NCBI RefSeq assembly: GCF_018398425.1
Contig: NZ_JADPMV010000001.1
Span: 2,294,001 to 2,358,000, forward strand
Direction of reading: 5' to 3'
Source: Pseudomonas lalucatii
Lineage (GTDB): Bacteria > Pseudomonadota > Gammaproteobacteria > Pseudomonadales > Pseudomonadaceae
DNA length: 64,000 bases
Part shown: piece by piece, positions 18,489-28,744 of the stretch
Layout of the letters: every line of letters begins with the position of its first letter
Position numbering within the stretch: the stretch's first letter is position 1
Position numbers and translations under genes: made by a program
Notes under the pieces: generated by a model
What the model saw: the letters and a program-made list of their open reading frames with translations, nothing else
The model's database searches: none
What the model was told of the DNA's origin: nothing

Positions 18489-19573
18489 ATGACTATCAAC
18501 GACGCACTGCACCGCCTGCTGCTCGACAACCTGACCACCGCCACCCTGCTGCTCAATGGCGAACTGCGGCTCGAGTACATGAACCCGGCCGCGGAGATGC
18601 TCCTGGCCGTCAGCGGCCAGCGCAGCCACGGCCAGTTCATCAGCGAACTGTTCACCGAGTCGGCCGAGGCCCTCAGCGCGCTGCGCCAGGCGGTCGAGCA
18701 GGCGCACCCGTTCAACAAGCGCGAAGCGGTGCTGACCTCGGTGACCGGCCAGACCCTGACCGTCGACTACGCGGTGACGCCCATCCTCAGCCGCGGCGCG
18801 ACCCTGCTGCTGCTGGAGGTGCACCCGCGCGACCGCATGCTGAAGATCACCAAGGAAGAGGCGCAGCTGTCCAAGCAGGAAACCACCAAGCTGCTGGTGC
18901 GCGGCCTGGCCCACGAGATCAAGAACCCCCTCGGCGGCATCCGCGGCGCCGCCCAGCTGCTGGCCCGCGAGCTGCCGGACGTCGAGCTCAAGGACTACAC
19001 CAACGTCATCATCGAGGAGGCCGACCGCCTGCGGAACCTGGTCGACCGCATGCTCGGCTCCAACAAGCTGCCCTCCCTGGCCCTGACCAACGTGCACGAG
19101 GTGCTGGAGCGGGTCGCCAGCCTGGTCGAGGCGGAAAGCCAGGGCGGCATCATTCTGGTGCGCGACTACGATCCGAGCATCCCCGACCTGCTGATCGACC
19201 GCGAGCAGATGATCCAGGCGGTGCTCAACATAGTGCGCAACGCCATGCAGGCCCTCGCCGGACAGAAGCACGGCCTGGGCCTGGGCCGCATCACCCTGCG
19301 CACCCGCACCCTGCGCCAGTTCACCATCGGCCACACCCGCCACCGCCTGGTGGCGCGCGTCGAGATCATCGACAACGGCCCGGGCATTCCCGCGGAGCTG
19401 CAGGAAACCATCTTCTACCCCATGGTCAGCGGGCGTGCCGACGGCACCGGCCTGGGCCTGGCCATCACCCAGAACATCATCAGTCAGCACCAGGGCCTGA
19501 TCGAGTGCGAGAGCCACCCCGGGCACACCCTGTTCTCGATCTTCCTGCCGCTGGAACAAGGAGCAACGCCTGC

Positions 19574-19577
<4 letters not shown>
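18489..19577 (+). CDS. ntrB: Nitrogen regulation sensor histidine kinase NtrB (GlnL)
   Basis: A 362-aa soluble kinase/phosphatase that phosphorylates NtrC when nitrogen is low and is governed by PII. A PAS domain (about residues 5-115) is followed by the H-box LAHEIKNPLGGIRGAAQ with His142, and the N, G1 and G2 boxes (NIVRNAMQAL, DNGPGIP, GTGLGLAI). There are no membrane segments, as expected. The ATG at 18489 gives the normal NtrB length; the in-frame extension upstream is rejected. Its stop overlaps the ntrC start by ATGA. Confidence 0.96.
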
Positions 19578-21010
<1,433 letters not shown>

Positions 21011-21018
21011 GCGCCTCC

Positions 21019-21057
21019 GGCACAAAAAAGCGGGCCTTGCGCCCGCTTTTTTGTGCC
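21019..21057. terminator. Bidirectional terminator after ntrC
   Basis: GGCACAAAAAAGCGGGC (21019-21035) and GCCCGCTTTTTTGTGCC (21041-21057) are perfect 17-bp complements around a 5-nt loop. It also faces the convergent gene ending at 21278. Confidence 0.93.
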
Positions 21058-21277
21058 CGAAGCAAACGCCCTGTCTCGGCACGGCGCCGCACCGCCATGC
21101 ACCGCCGCGGCACGCCAGGCCCTCCGGCAGCGGCTGCCAGAGACCCAGTTTCGCCTCGCACGCCAGTGTTTACGGGGCCTGGACGGCACTGCAAGAAAAC
21201 TGGCACAGCGAGTGCATAGACTAAAGCATTCCCAGTTTCGGGGACCTTGGTACAGGCAGGCCGGGGATTCCCCGCTT

Positions 21278-21718
21278 TTATTGCTCCGCCAGGCTGACCC
21301 TCAGCCGCCAGCGCCCGTCCACCTCCTCGGCGTGCCACTCGCCGCGCAGGGGACGGGCCGCCACCAGACGCAACACCAGCTCGCGGCGCTCCCGCTGCAG
21401 ACGCCAGTTCACCGCCCGCCCATGCAGGCGCAGCTGGCCCTGCTGCTCACGCCCCAGGGTCTCCACCCGCAGCACGTAGGCGCCGGCGAAATGCCCGGCA
21501 CGGGGCGCGGGCTCTTCGTTGAACCACAGCTGCAGCCCCCCCTCGACCACCTCCACCTGCCCCAGACGCAGCTCGGCCGGCTGCAGCAGGCGGCCGATCA
21601 TCAGGCCGATGAGGAAGCCGAACAGCGCCAGCGAGGCGAACACCCGCAGCCAGGGACGCGGCCGCTCGCCGCTATCGGAGGTAGAATGCTGACCGTCTTC
21701 AGGCCCGGAGCCGCGCAT
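21278..21718 (-). CDS. Hypothetical membrane-anchored protein
   Basis: A 146-aa protein with a short polar N-terminus, one membrane helix (about residues 25-47, VFASLALFGFLIGLMIGRLL) and a C-terminal beta-rich domain of about 100 residues. The domain has regular alternating strands (LQLWFNEEP, YVLRVETLG, GQLRLHGRAVNWRLQ), placed in the periplasm by the charge pattern. I do not recognise a named family. Its ATG shares two bases with the divergent trmL ATG; a GTG at 21643 is a weaker alternative start because no Shine-Dalgarno precedes it. Confidence 0.7.
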   Translation of the reverse strand: MRGSGPEDGQHSTSDSGERPRPWLRVFASLALFGFLIGLMIGRLLQPAELRLGQVEVVEGGLQLWFNEEPAPRAGHFAGAYVLRVETLGREQQGQLRLHGRAVNWRLQRERRELVLRLVAARPLRGEWHAEEVDGRWRLRVSLAEQ

Positions 21719-22172
21719 GTTTCACGTGATCCTCTTTCAACCGGAAATCCCACCGAACACCGGCAACATTATCAGGCTGTGCGCCAACAGCGGCTGCCAC
21801 CTGCACCTGATCGAACCCCTGGGCTTCGAGCTGGACGACAAGCGCCTGCGCCGCGCCGGCCTGGACTACCACGAGTACGCCACGCTCAGGCGCCACGCCG
21901 ACCTCGACAGCTGCCTGCAGAGCCTCGGCCAGCCGCGCCTGTTCGCCTTCACCACCAAGGGCTCGCAGCCCTTTCACGAAGTGCAGTACCAGCCCGGCGA
22001 CGCCTTCCTGTTCGGCCCGGAAAGCCGCGGCCTGCCGGCGGAGATCCGCGACGCCCTGCCCGCCGAGCGCCGCGTGCGCCTGCCGATGCGCGAGGGCTGC
22101 CGCAGTCTCAACCTGTCCAACAGCGTGGCCGTGGCGGTCTACGAGGCCTGGCGCCAGCAGGGCTTCGCCTGA
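21717..22172 (+). CDS. trmL: tRNA (cytidine34/uridine34-2'-O)-methyltransferase TrmL
   Basis: A 151-aa SPOUT methyltransferase that 2'-O-methylates the wobble nucleotide of tRNA-Leu isoacceptors. The family N-terminus (FQPEIPPNTGNIIRLCANSG, residues about 7-26) is intact. The trefoil-knot SAM motifs FGPESRGLP (about 101-109) and RLPM...SLNLSNSVAVAVYEA follow. The start is certain from the conserved N-terminus, which makes the overlap with the divergent gene real at least on this side. Confidence 0.95.
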   Translation: MFHVILFQPEIPPNTGNIIRLCANSGCHLHLIEPLGFELDDKRLRRAGLDYHEYATLRRHADLDSCLQSLGQPRLFAFTTKGSQPFHEVQYQPGDAFLFGPESRGLPAEIRDALPAERRVRLPMREGCRSLNLSNSVAVAVYEAWRQQGFA

Positions 22173-22190
22173 GGCAGTCCGAGGCAATAA

Positions 22191-22212
22191 AAAACGCCCC
22201 GCAGGGCGTTTT
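22191..22212. terminator. Bidirectional terminator between trmL and secB
   Basis: AAAACGCCC (22191-22199) and GGGCGTTTT (22204-22212) form a stem around a 4-nt loop, with A and T runs serving the two convergent genes. Confidence 0.88.
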
Positions 22213-22229
22213 CTAGCGGGCAGGCCGAC

Positions 22230-22715
22230 TCAGCTGGCCGGAGCCTGCTCGGTGCTCTGCTGCATGCGCTTGAGCTCCTGGGCATAGAGCGCATCGAAGT
22301 TCACCGGCGCCAGCATCAGGGCCGGGAAGGAACCGCGTACCACCAGGCTGTCCAGGGTCTCGCGGGCATAGGGGAAGAGGATGTTCGGGCAGAAGGCGCC
22401 CAGGGTGTGGCTCATGGCCGCCGCCTCCAGGCCCTTGATCAGGAAGATGCCGGCCTGCTGCACCTCGGCGATGAAGGCGGTCTCCTCGCCGTTCTTCACG
22501 GTCACCGAGAGGGTCAGCACCACCTCGTGGAAGTCGCCATCCAGGGTCTTCTGCCGGGTGTTGAGGTCCAGGGCCACGCTCGGCTTCCACTCCTGGCGGA
22601 AGATCTCCGGGCTCTTCGGCGCCTCGAAGGACAGGTCACGGATGTAGATGCGCTGCAGGGAGAACTGCGGGCTCTGTTCGCCCTGAGCGGCGCCGCTGTT
22701 AGCTTGTTCAGTCAT
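22230..22715 (-). CDS. secB: Protein-export chaperone SecB
   Basis: A 161-aa cytoplasmic tetrameric chaperone that holds preproteins unfolded and hands them to SecA. The signatures [16 protein letters not shown] (about 17-32), [23 protein letters not shown] and [12 protein letters not shown] are all present, with a Gln-rich disordered N-terminus. It is the last gene of the yibN-grxC-secB operon, an order shared with enterobacteria. Confidence 0.97.
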   Translation of the reverse strand: MTEQANSGAAQGEQSPQFSLQRIYIRDLSFEAPKSPEIFRQEWKPSVALDLNTRQKTLDGDFHEVVLTLSVTVKNGEETAFIAEVQQAGIFLIKGLEAAAMSHTLGAFCPNILFPYARETLDSLVVRGSFPALMLAPVNFDALYAQELKRMQQSTEQAPAS

Positions 22716-22766
22716 GGCAAATCCTTTCTATTGGGCTATTGGGGTACGGGGATGAGGCTATTGGTG

Positions 22767-23021
22767 TCACGCCTTGAGCAGAGCGTCCAGCTTGCCGGCG
22801 CGCTCCAGGGCATAGAGATCGTCGCAGCCGCCGACGTGGGTGGCGCCGATCCAGATCTGCGGCACCGAGGTCTGCCGCGCCTTGCGCGTCATCTCGGCAC
22901 GCAGCTCGGGCTGGCCATCGACCTTGATCTCCTTGAAGGCGACGCCCTTGCTGGCCAGCAGCTGCTTGGCGCGAATGCAGTAGGGGCACCAGTCGCTGGA
23001 ATAGATGACGATGTCCAGCAT
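22767..23021 (-). CDS. grxC: Glutaredoxin 3
   Basis: An 84-aa dithiol glutaredoxin that reduces disulfides with glutathione in the cytoplasm. The active site CPYC is at residues 12-15, with the cis-Pro TSVPQIWIG and GGCDDLYALE motifs of the GrxC family. It begins just after the rhodanese-like gene (1-bp gap) and precedes secB by 51 bp. Confidence 0.96.
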   Translation of the reverse strand: MLDIVIYSSDWCPYCIRAKQLLASKGVAFKEIKVDGQPELRAEMTRKARQTSVPQIWIGATHVGGCDDLYALERAGKLDALLKA

Positions 23022-23022
23022 G

Positions 23023-23436
23023 TCACTTCACCAGCGGCAGGTTGTCACCGCGCCAGCTGGCGATCCCGCCGGACAGCTTGGCGGCGTTGAAGCCGGCCTT
23101 CTTCAGCTCGCGGCTGGCGCTGCCGGCCTGCTGGCCCATGGCGTCGACCACGATCAGGATCTTGGCCTTGTGCTTCTCCAGCTCGGCGATGCGCCCGGCC
23201 AGCTTCTCGTAGGGGATGTGCAGCGCGCCGACGATATGCCCGGCGGAAAAGTCCTTCTGCGCCCGCACATCCAGCACCAGGCCCTGCTCGCTGTTGAGCA
23301 ACGAGGTGAGCTCGCGGCTGCTCAGGCTCTTGCCGCCCTTGAGCAGCTCGGTGAACACCAGCAGCGCCAGGAGGACGACGAACGATCCGCTCAGTACATA
23401 GTGGGTCGTGACAAATTCAATCAGATTGGCAAGCAT
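23023..23436 (-). CDS. yibN: Membrane-anchored rhodanese-like protein YibN
   Basis: A 137-aa protein with an N-terminal membrane helix (residues about 13-30) and a cytoplasmic rhodanese domain (about 38-137; LVLDVRAQKDFSAGHIVGALHIP). The expected catalytic Cys loop reads VVDAMGQQAGS, and the protein contains no Cys at all, so sulfurtransferase activity is excluded. The ATG at 23436 gives the membrane anchor directly, and a 16-residue in-frame extension is rejected. It is first in the operon with grxC and secB; the E. coli homologue has been linked to YidC, which would suit this context. Confidence 0.88.
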   Translation of the reverse strand: MLANLIEFVTTHYVLSGSFVVLLALLVFTELLKGGKSLSSRELTSLLNSEQGLVLDVRAQKDFSAGHIVGALHIPYEKLAGRIAELEKHKAKILIVVDAMGQQAGSASRELKKAGFNAAKLSGGIASWRGDNLPLVK

Positions 23437-23579
23437 CGTGCGGTTCCGGGACGGTAAAATGCCGGCCAGTATACACAGCCCCACAGGCCGACCAAAACCC
23501 GCCCGGCGGTGACGCCCACGGCTCTTGGCCGTAAAATGGCGGGCCTTTTTTGCCCCCTCACGCAGAGCGAGCCAGCTTT

Positions 23580-25115
23580 ATGAGCGCGACGCCCAAACCC
23601 CTGGTCCTGATCATCCTCGACGGCTTCGGTCACAGCGACAACCCCGAGTACAACGCCATCCATGCCGCCGCCACGCCGGTCTACGACCGCCTGCGCGCCA
23701 CCCAGCCCCACGGCCTGATCTCCGGCAGCGGCATGGACGTCGGCCTGCCGGACGGGCAGATGGGCAACTCCGAGGTGGGCCACATGAACCTCGGCGCCGG
23801 TCGCGTGGTGTATCAGGACTTCACCCGGGTGACCAAGGCCATTCGCGACGGCGAGTTCTTCGACAACGCGGCGATCTGTTCCGCGGTGGACCAGGCGGTC
23901 GCTGCCGGCAAGGCGGTGCACATCCTCGGCCTGCTGTCCGACGGCGGCGTGCACAGCCACCAGGAGCACATCGCCGCCATGGCCGAACTGGCGGCCAGGC
24001 GCGGCGCCGAGCGGATCTACCTGCACGCCTTCCTCGACGGCCGCGACACCCCGCCCAGGAGCGCCCAGGCGTCCATCGAACTGCTCGATGCCACCTTCGC
24101 CAAGCTCGGCAAGGGCCGTATCGCCAGCCTGATCGGCCGCTACTTCGCCATGGACCGCGACAACCGCTGGGACCGGGTCGAGCAGGCCTACCAGCTGATC
24201 GTCGACGGCCAGGGCCAGTACCAGGCCGCCGATGCCAGTGCCGGCCTGCAGGCCGCCTACGAGCGCGGCGAGAGCGACGAGTTCGTCAAGGCCACGGTGG
24301 TCGGCGCGCCGGTGCGGGTCGAGGACGGCGACGCCGTGGTGTTCATGAACTTCCGCGCCGACCGCGCCCGCGAGCTGACCCGCGCCTTCGTCGAACCGGG
24401 CTTCGCCGAGTTCCAGCGCCCGCGCGTGCCGCAGACCGCCGGCTTCGTCATGCTCACCCAGTACGCCGCGAGCATCCCGGCGCCCAGCGCCTTCAAGCCG
24501 GAGGCGCTGACCAACGTGCTCGGCGAATACCTGGCCAAGCTGGGCAAGACCCAGCTGCGCATCGCCGAGACCGAGAAATACGCCCACGTCACCTTCTTCT
24601 TCTCCGGCGGCCGCGAGGAGCCGTTCGAAGGCGAGGAGCGCATCCTCATCCCCTCGCCGGACGTCGCCACCTACGACCTCAAGCCGGAGATGAGCGCCCC
24701 CGAGGTCACCGACCGTATCGTCGAGGCCATCGAGCAGCAGCGCTACGACCTGATCGTGGTCAACTACGCCAACGGCGACATGGTCGGCCACACCGGCGTG
24801 TTCGGTGCGGCGGTCAAGGCGGTGGAATGCCTGGACGCCTGCGTCGGGCGCATCGTCGCGGCCCTGGACAAGGTCGGCGGCGAGGCGCTGATCACCGCCG
24901 ACCACGGCAACGTCGAGCAGATGGAGGACGCCTGCACCGGCCAGGCGCATACCGCCCACACCTGCGAACCGGTGCCCTTCATCTATGTCGGCAAGCGCCC
25001 GGTCAGCCTGCGCCAGGGCGGCGTGCTGGCCGACGTGGCGCCGACCCTGCTGGCGCTGATGGGCCTGGAGAAGCCGGCGGAGATGAGCGGCACCAGCATC
25101 ATCGCCCTGCAGTAA
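23580..25115 (+). CDS. gpmI: 2,3-bisphosphoglycerate-independent phosphoglycerate mutase
   Basis: A 511-aa Mn-dependent enzyme interconverting 3- and 2-phosphoglycerate. The catalytic Ser is in [18 protein letters not shown] (about 56-73), the N-terminal metal site is LIILDGFG, and the later metal ligands are in [12 protein letters not shown] and [10 protein letters not shown]. The ATG at 23580 gives the canonical [14 protein letters not shown] start. It is divergent from the yibN operon and ends at a clear terminator. Confidence 0.97.
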   Translation: MSATPKPLVLIILDGFGHSDNPEYNAIHAAATPVYDRLRATQPHGLISGSGMDVGLPDGQMGNSEVGHMNLGAGRVVYQDFTRVTKAIRDGEFFDNAAICSAVDQAVAAGKAVHILGLLSDGGVHSHQEHIAAMAELAARRGAERIYLHAFLDGRDTPPRSAQASIELLDATFAKLGKGRIASLIGRYFAMDRDNRWDRVEQAYQLIVDGQGQYQAADASAGLQAAYERGESDEFVKATVVGAPVRVEDGDAVVFMNFRADRARELTRAFVEPGFAEFQRPRVPQTAGFVMLTQYAASIPAPSAFKPEALTNVLGEYLAKLGKTQLRIAETEKYAHVTFFFSGGREEPFEGEERILIPSPDVATYDLKPEMSAPEVTDRIVEAIEQQRYDLIVVNYANGDMVGHTGVFGAAVKAVECLDACVGRIVAALDKVGGEALITADHGNVEQMEDACTGQAHTAHTCEPVPFIYVGKRPVSLRQGGVLADVAPTLLALMGLEKPAEMSGTSIIALQ

Positions 25116-25131
25116 GCGCGGAAAAGACCGC

Positions 25132-25168
25132 AACGCCCCACTCCCTGCGGACTGGGGCGTTTTTTTTG
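25132..25168 (+). terminator. Rho-independent terminator of gpmI
   Basis: AACGCCCCA (25132-25140) and TGGGGCGTT (25153-25161) form a 9-bp stem followed by a run of T. Confidence 0.9.
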
Positions 25169-25222
25169 CCCGTCACCACGGGCATACTAAGGTCGTTCCC
25201 CGCCCCCGGTGTCGCCATCCCC

Positions 25223-26458
25223 ATGTTTCGCGCCCTCGTCCTGATTCTCCTGTCCTGCCTGCTCGCCCCGGCCCATGCCGACGACAAGGCCGACGCCCAG
25301 AAGCAGCTGGAAGCCGCCCGCAGCGACGTGGCCGAGCTGAAGAAGCTGCTGCAGCAGCTGCAAGAGGAAAAGTCCGGGGTGCAGCAGGACCTGCGCAAGA
25401 CCGAGACCGAGATGGGCCAGCTGGAGCAGCAGGTCAAGGGCCTGCAGCAGGAGCTGCGGCAGAGCGAAGAGGAAATCCGGCGCCTCGACACTGAGAAAAA
25501 AAAACTCCAGGGCGCGCGCCTTGAGCAGCAACGGCTGATCGGCATCCAGGCCCGCGCCGCCTACCAGAGCGGGCGCCAGGAATACCTCAAGCTGCTGCTC
25601 AACCAGCAGAACCCGGAACAGTTCTCGCGCACCCTCACCTACTACGACTACCTCAGCGAAGCGCGCATGGAGCAGCTGGCGCTGTTCAACGAGACCCTGC
25701 GCCAGCTGCACAACGTCGAGCAGGACATCGTCAGCCAGCAGGCCCTGCTGCAGGAGCAGAAGAGCGCCCTCGACAGCCGCCGCGAGCAGCTCGCCCAGGC
25801 ACGCCAGGAGCGGCGCCAGGTGCTGGCCAGGCTGAACCAGGAATTCTCCGCCCGCGACCGCAAGCTCAAGGCGCGCCAGCAGGAGCAGGCCCAGCTGACG
25901 CGGGTACTGAAGACCATCGAAGAGACCCTCGCCCGCCAGGCCCGCGAAGCCGAACAGGCCCGCCAGCGCGCCCTGCTCGCGGCCCGCCGACAGCAGAGCG
26001 CCCCGGCCGCCGGCAACGGTCCGCTGGTCAGTGCCGGCGCGGCCTTTGGCGGCCCCTTCGCCCAGGCCCGCGGCAAGCTGCCCTGGCCGGTGGACGGCCG
26101 CCTGGTGGCGCGCTACGGCGCGCCGCGCGGCGACGACGCCCGGGCCAAATGGGACGGCGTGCTGATCGGCGCCGCCGCCGGCAGCCAGGTGCGCGCGGTG
26201 CATGGCGGGCGGGTGGTGTTCGCCGACTGGTTGCGCGGCGCCGGGCTTCTGGTCATTCTCGACCATGGCAATGGCTTTCTCAGCCTGTACGGGCACAACC
26301 AGAGCCTGCTGAAAGACCCGGGCGACCTGGTCGAGGCCGGCGAAGCCATCGCCACAGTCGGCACCAGTGGCGGCCAGGATACCCCGGCCCTGTACTTCGC
26401 CATTCGCCAGCAGGGCCGCCCCAGCGACCCGGCCCAATGGTGCCGCGCGCAAGGATAG
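25223..26458 (+). CDS. envC: Murein hydrolase activator EnvC
   Basis: A 411-aa periplasmic protein that activates septal amidases during cell separation. It has a signal peptide (residues 1-19, APAHA) and a long coiled coil (about 22-260, rich in Gln/Glu/Arg heptads). The C-terminal LytM/M23 domain (about 290-405) contains GAPRGDDARAKWDGVLIGA and GNGFLSLYGHNQ. The usual Zn ligands of active M23 peptidases are not all present, as in other EnvC proteins. It lies upstream of ctpA with a 32-bp gap, so the two are probably co-transcribed. Confidence 0.93.
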   Translation: MFRALVLILLSCLLAPAHADDKADAQKQLEAARSDVAELKKLLQQLQEEKSGVQQDLRKTETEMGQLEQQVKGLQQELRQSEEEIRRLDTEKKKLQGARLEQQRLIGIQARAAYQSGRQEYLKLLLNQQNPEQFSRTLTYYDYLSEARMEQLALFNETLRQLHNVEQDIVSQQALLQEQKSALDSRREQLAQARQERRQVLARLNQEFSARDRKLKARQQEQAQLTRVLKTIEETLARQAREAEQARQRALLAARRQQSAPAAGNGPLVSAGAAFGGPFAQARGKLPWPVDGRLVARYGAPRGDDARAKWDGVLIGAAAGSQVRAVHGGRVVFADWLRGAGLLVILDHGNGFLSLYGHNQSLLKDPGDLVEAGEAIATVGTSGGQDTPALYFAIRQQGRPSDPAQWCRAQG

Positions 26459-26490
26459 GCGCCACCTCATTCCGTAGGAGTTAGCTCGAC

Positions 26491-27801
26491 ATGCCGCATC
26501 TGCCTCGCCTCACCACTCTGGCCCTGAGCATCGCCCTGCTCGGCGGCGCGCCCCTGCTGCAGGCGGCGGAAACCCCGGATGCGACCGCGCCCAAGGTGAG
26601 CGACAAGGCACCGCTGCCGCTGGACGACCTGCGCACCTTCGCCGAGGTACTCGACCGCATCAAGGCCGCCTACGTCGAGCCGATCAGCGACAAGACCCTG
26701 CTGGAGAACGCGATCAAGGGCATGCTCAGCAACCTCGACCCGCACTCGGCCTACCTCGACATCGACGCCTTCCGCGAACTGCAGGAGAGCACCAGCGGCG
26801 AGTTCGGCGGCCTCGGCATCGAGGTCGGCATGGAGGACGGTTTCGTCAAGGTGGTGTCGCCGATCGACGACACCCCGGCCTCCAAGGCCGGCATCCAGCC
26901 GGGCGACCTGATCATCAAGATCGACGGCCAGCCGACCAAGGGCCTGTCGATGCTCGAGGCGGTGGACAAGATGCGCGGCGAGGCCGGCAGCAAGATCCAG
27001 CTGACCCTGGTGCGCGAGGGCGGCCAGCCGTTCGACGTCGAACTGACCCGCGCGGTGATCAAGGTCAGGAGCGTGAAGAGCCAGCTGCTCGACGACGGCT
27101 ACGGCTACCTGCGCATCACCCAGTTCCAGGTCAACAGCGGCGACGAGGTGCTCAAGGCGCTGAACAAGCTGCGCAAGGACAACGGCAAGAAGCTGCGCGG
27201 CCTGGTGCTGGACCTGCGCAACAACCCCGGCGGCGTGCTGCAGGCGGCGGTGGAGGTCTCCGACCACTTCCTCAAGCGGGGCCTGATCGTCTACACCGAG
27301 GGGCGCATCGCCAACTCCGAGCTGCGCTTCTCCGCCGACCCGGCCGACCCCAGCGAGGGCGCGCCGCTGGTGGTGCTGATCAACGGCGGCAGCGCCTCGG
27401 CCTCGGAGATCGTCGCCGGCGCCCTGCAGGACCACAAGCGCGGCGTGCTGATGGGCACCAGCAGCTTCGGCAAGGGCTCGGTGCAGACCGTGCTGCCGCT
27501 GAACAACGACCGCGCCCTGAAGCTCACCACCGCGCTGTACTACACGCCCAACGGCCGCTCCATCCAGGCCCAGGGCATCGTACCGGACATCGAGGTGGCG
27601 CGCGCCAAGCTGACCCGCGAGCGGGACTCGGGCGACTTCAAGGAAGCCGACCTGCAGGGTCACCTGAGCAACGGCAACGGCGGCGCCGACAGGCCCAGCA
27701 CGGGCCAGACCGCCCGCCCGAGCCGACCGCAGGACGACGACTACCAGCTGAGCCAGGCCCTCAACCTGCTCAAGGGGCTGAACGTCACCCGCGGCGAATA
27801 G
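26491..27801 (+). CDS. ctpA: Carboxy-terminal processing protease CtpA (S41)
   Basis: A 436-aa periplasmic serine protease with a signal peptide (1-26), an S41 N-terminal bundle, a PDZ domain (about 95-180, with SGEFGGLGIEVGMEDG) and the S41 core. The catalytic Ser is in INGGSASASEIVAGAL and the catalytic Lys in SSFGKGSVQTV. In P. aeruginosa the orthologue degrades peptidoglycan cross-link hydrolases with an adaptor lipoprotein, which makes the pairing with envC sensible. The C-terminal third is a disordered, Arg/Asp-rich tail ending in LNLLKGLN. Confidence 0.95.
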   Translation: MPHLPRLTTLALSIALLGGAPLLQAAETPDATAPKVSDKAPLPLDDLRTFAEVLDRIKAAYVEPISDKTLLENAIKGMLSNLDPHSAYLDIDAFRELQESTSGEFGGLGIEVGMEDGFVKVVSPIDDTPASKAGIQPGDLIIKIDGQPTKGLSMLEAVDKMRGEAGSKIQLTLVREGGQPFDVELTRAVIKVRSVKSQLLDDGYGYLRITQFQVNSGDEVLKALNKLRKDNGKKLRGLVLDLRNNPGGVLQAAVEVSDHFLKRGLIVYTEGRIANSELRFSADPADPSEGAPLVVLINGGSASASEIVAGALQDHKRGVLMGTSSFGKGSVQTVLPLNNDRALKLTTALYYTPNGRSIQAQGIVPDIEVARAKLTRERDSGDFKEADLQGHLSNGNGGADRPSTGQTARPSRPQDDDYQLSQALNLLKGLNVTRGE

Positions 27802-27814
27802 TCGCCCAGCCAAC

Positions 27815-27844
27815 AAAAAGCCCGGCACTGTGTCCGGGCTTTTT
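27815..27844. terminator. Bidirectional terminator after ctpA
   Basis: AGCCCGG and CCGGGCT form a 7-bp GC stem flanked by A5 and T5, between ctpA and the convergent binding-protein gene. Confidence 0.9.
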
Positions 27845-27858
27845 CGTTGCCGCCAGGG

Positions 27859-28614
27859 TTACAGGTAGCTGCTGGTCATGTCGTCGACGAAGCCTTCGCT
27901 GCGCAGCTCGTCCAGGGCCTTCTGCAGGCGCTGCACCACCTCGTCCGGGGTTTCCTTGTTCAACGCCAGATACAGCTCGGCCTCGTTGAAGCGCAGCACC
28001 GTGGTCAGCCCGCTGACGCCTTCCTGCTTGGCCAGGTAGCGGCCCACCGGGTCGGTGGTGGCCCACAGGTCGATCTGCCCCTTGAGCAGCTTCTGCACGT
28101 TGAGCTGGTCGCGCAGCGCGTTGACCGGCTGCAGCCCCTGGCTTTCCAGGTGCTGGCTGACCGCATCGTTCTTGTAGGCGCCGATCTTGTACTGCGCCGC
28201 CTCTTTCAGGCTGCCGACGCTGAGGTTGTTGCCCGGGGCGGCGAGCAGGACCCAGCCGCTCTTGGCGATGGGCCCGACCCACTTGAACAACGGCTGGCGC
28301 TCGGGGGTGAAGGTGGTGGAGAACAGCCCGTAGTTGGGTTTGTCCAGGGTCAGGCGGTACAGGCGATCCCAGGGAAAGCGCAGGGACAGGCTGTAGTCGA
28401 TGCCGGCGCGCTTGAACATGGCGCGGACGATCTCCGCGCTGATGCCGTCGATGGCGTCGTCGCGGGCAAAGTTCTTGTCGTCGACCGCCATGTTGAACGG
28501 CGGGAAGTTCTCGGTCAGCAGCACCACCTTGTAGCCATAGGGCAGCTCGGCCTGGGCCGTGCAGGCACTGAGGATGAGGCCGAACACCAGGCCGATTTTC
28601 AGAGTTTTCAACAT
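27859..28614 (-). CDS. Orphan periplasmic solute-binding protein (SBP_bac_3), paralogue A
   Basis: A 251-aa exported protein of the amino-acid-binding (family 3) fold. It has a signal peptide of about 22 residues, then VVLLTENFPPFNMA, IDGISAEIVRAMFKRAGI, LRFPWDRLY, FKWVGPI and GRYLAKQEGVSG. A Cys at residue 18 (SACTAQA) is not in a good lipobox. It is highly similar to the next gene (nearly the same motifs in order) and less so to the third. No permease or ATPase gene is nearby, so it could serve a distant transporter or a signalling receptor. The ligand is unknown. Confidence 0.85.
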   Translation of the reverse strand: MLKTLKIGLVFGLILSACTAQAELPYGYKVVLLTENFPPFNMAVDDKNFARDDAIDGISAEIVRAMFKRAGIDYSLSLRFPWDRLYRLTLDKPNYGLFSTTFTPERQPLFKWVGPIAKSGWVLLAAPGNNLSVGSLKEAAQYKIGAYKNDAVSQHLESQGLQPVNALRDQLNVQKLLKGQIDLWATTDPVGRYLAKQEGVSGLTTVLRFNEAELYLALNKETPDEVVQRLQKALDELRSEGFVDDMTSSYL

Positions 28615-28744
28615 AAGTTTCCCCGCTTGCTTGATTTATGGTTATGGCTAGCGGCTGCCCTGCTTGGGCGAAGCCCCGGCGACATATGACGCTTGGCGTC
28701 GACCTTCCCTGGCCGCGTGCCGGCCGCTGGCCGGCACGCGGGTC

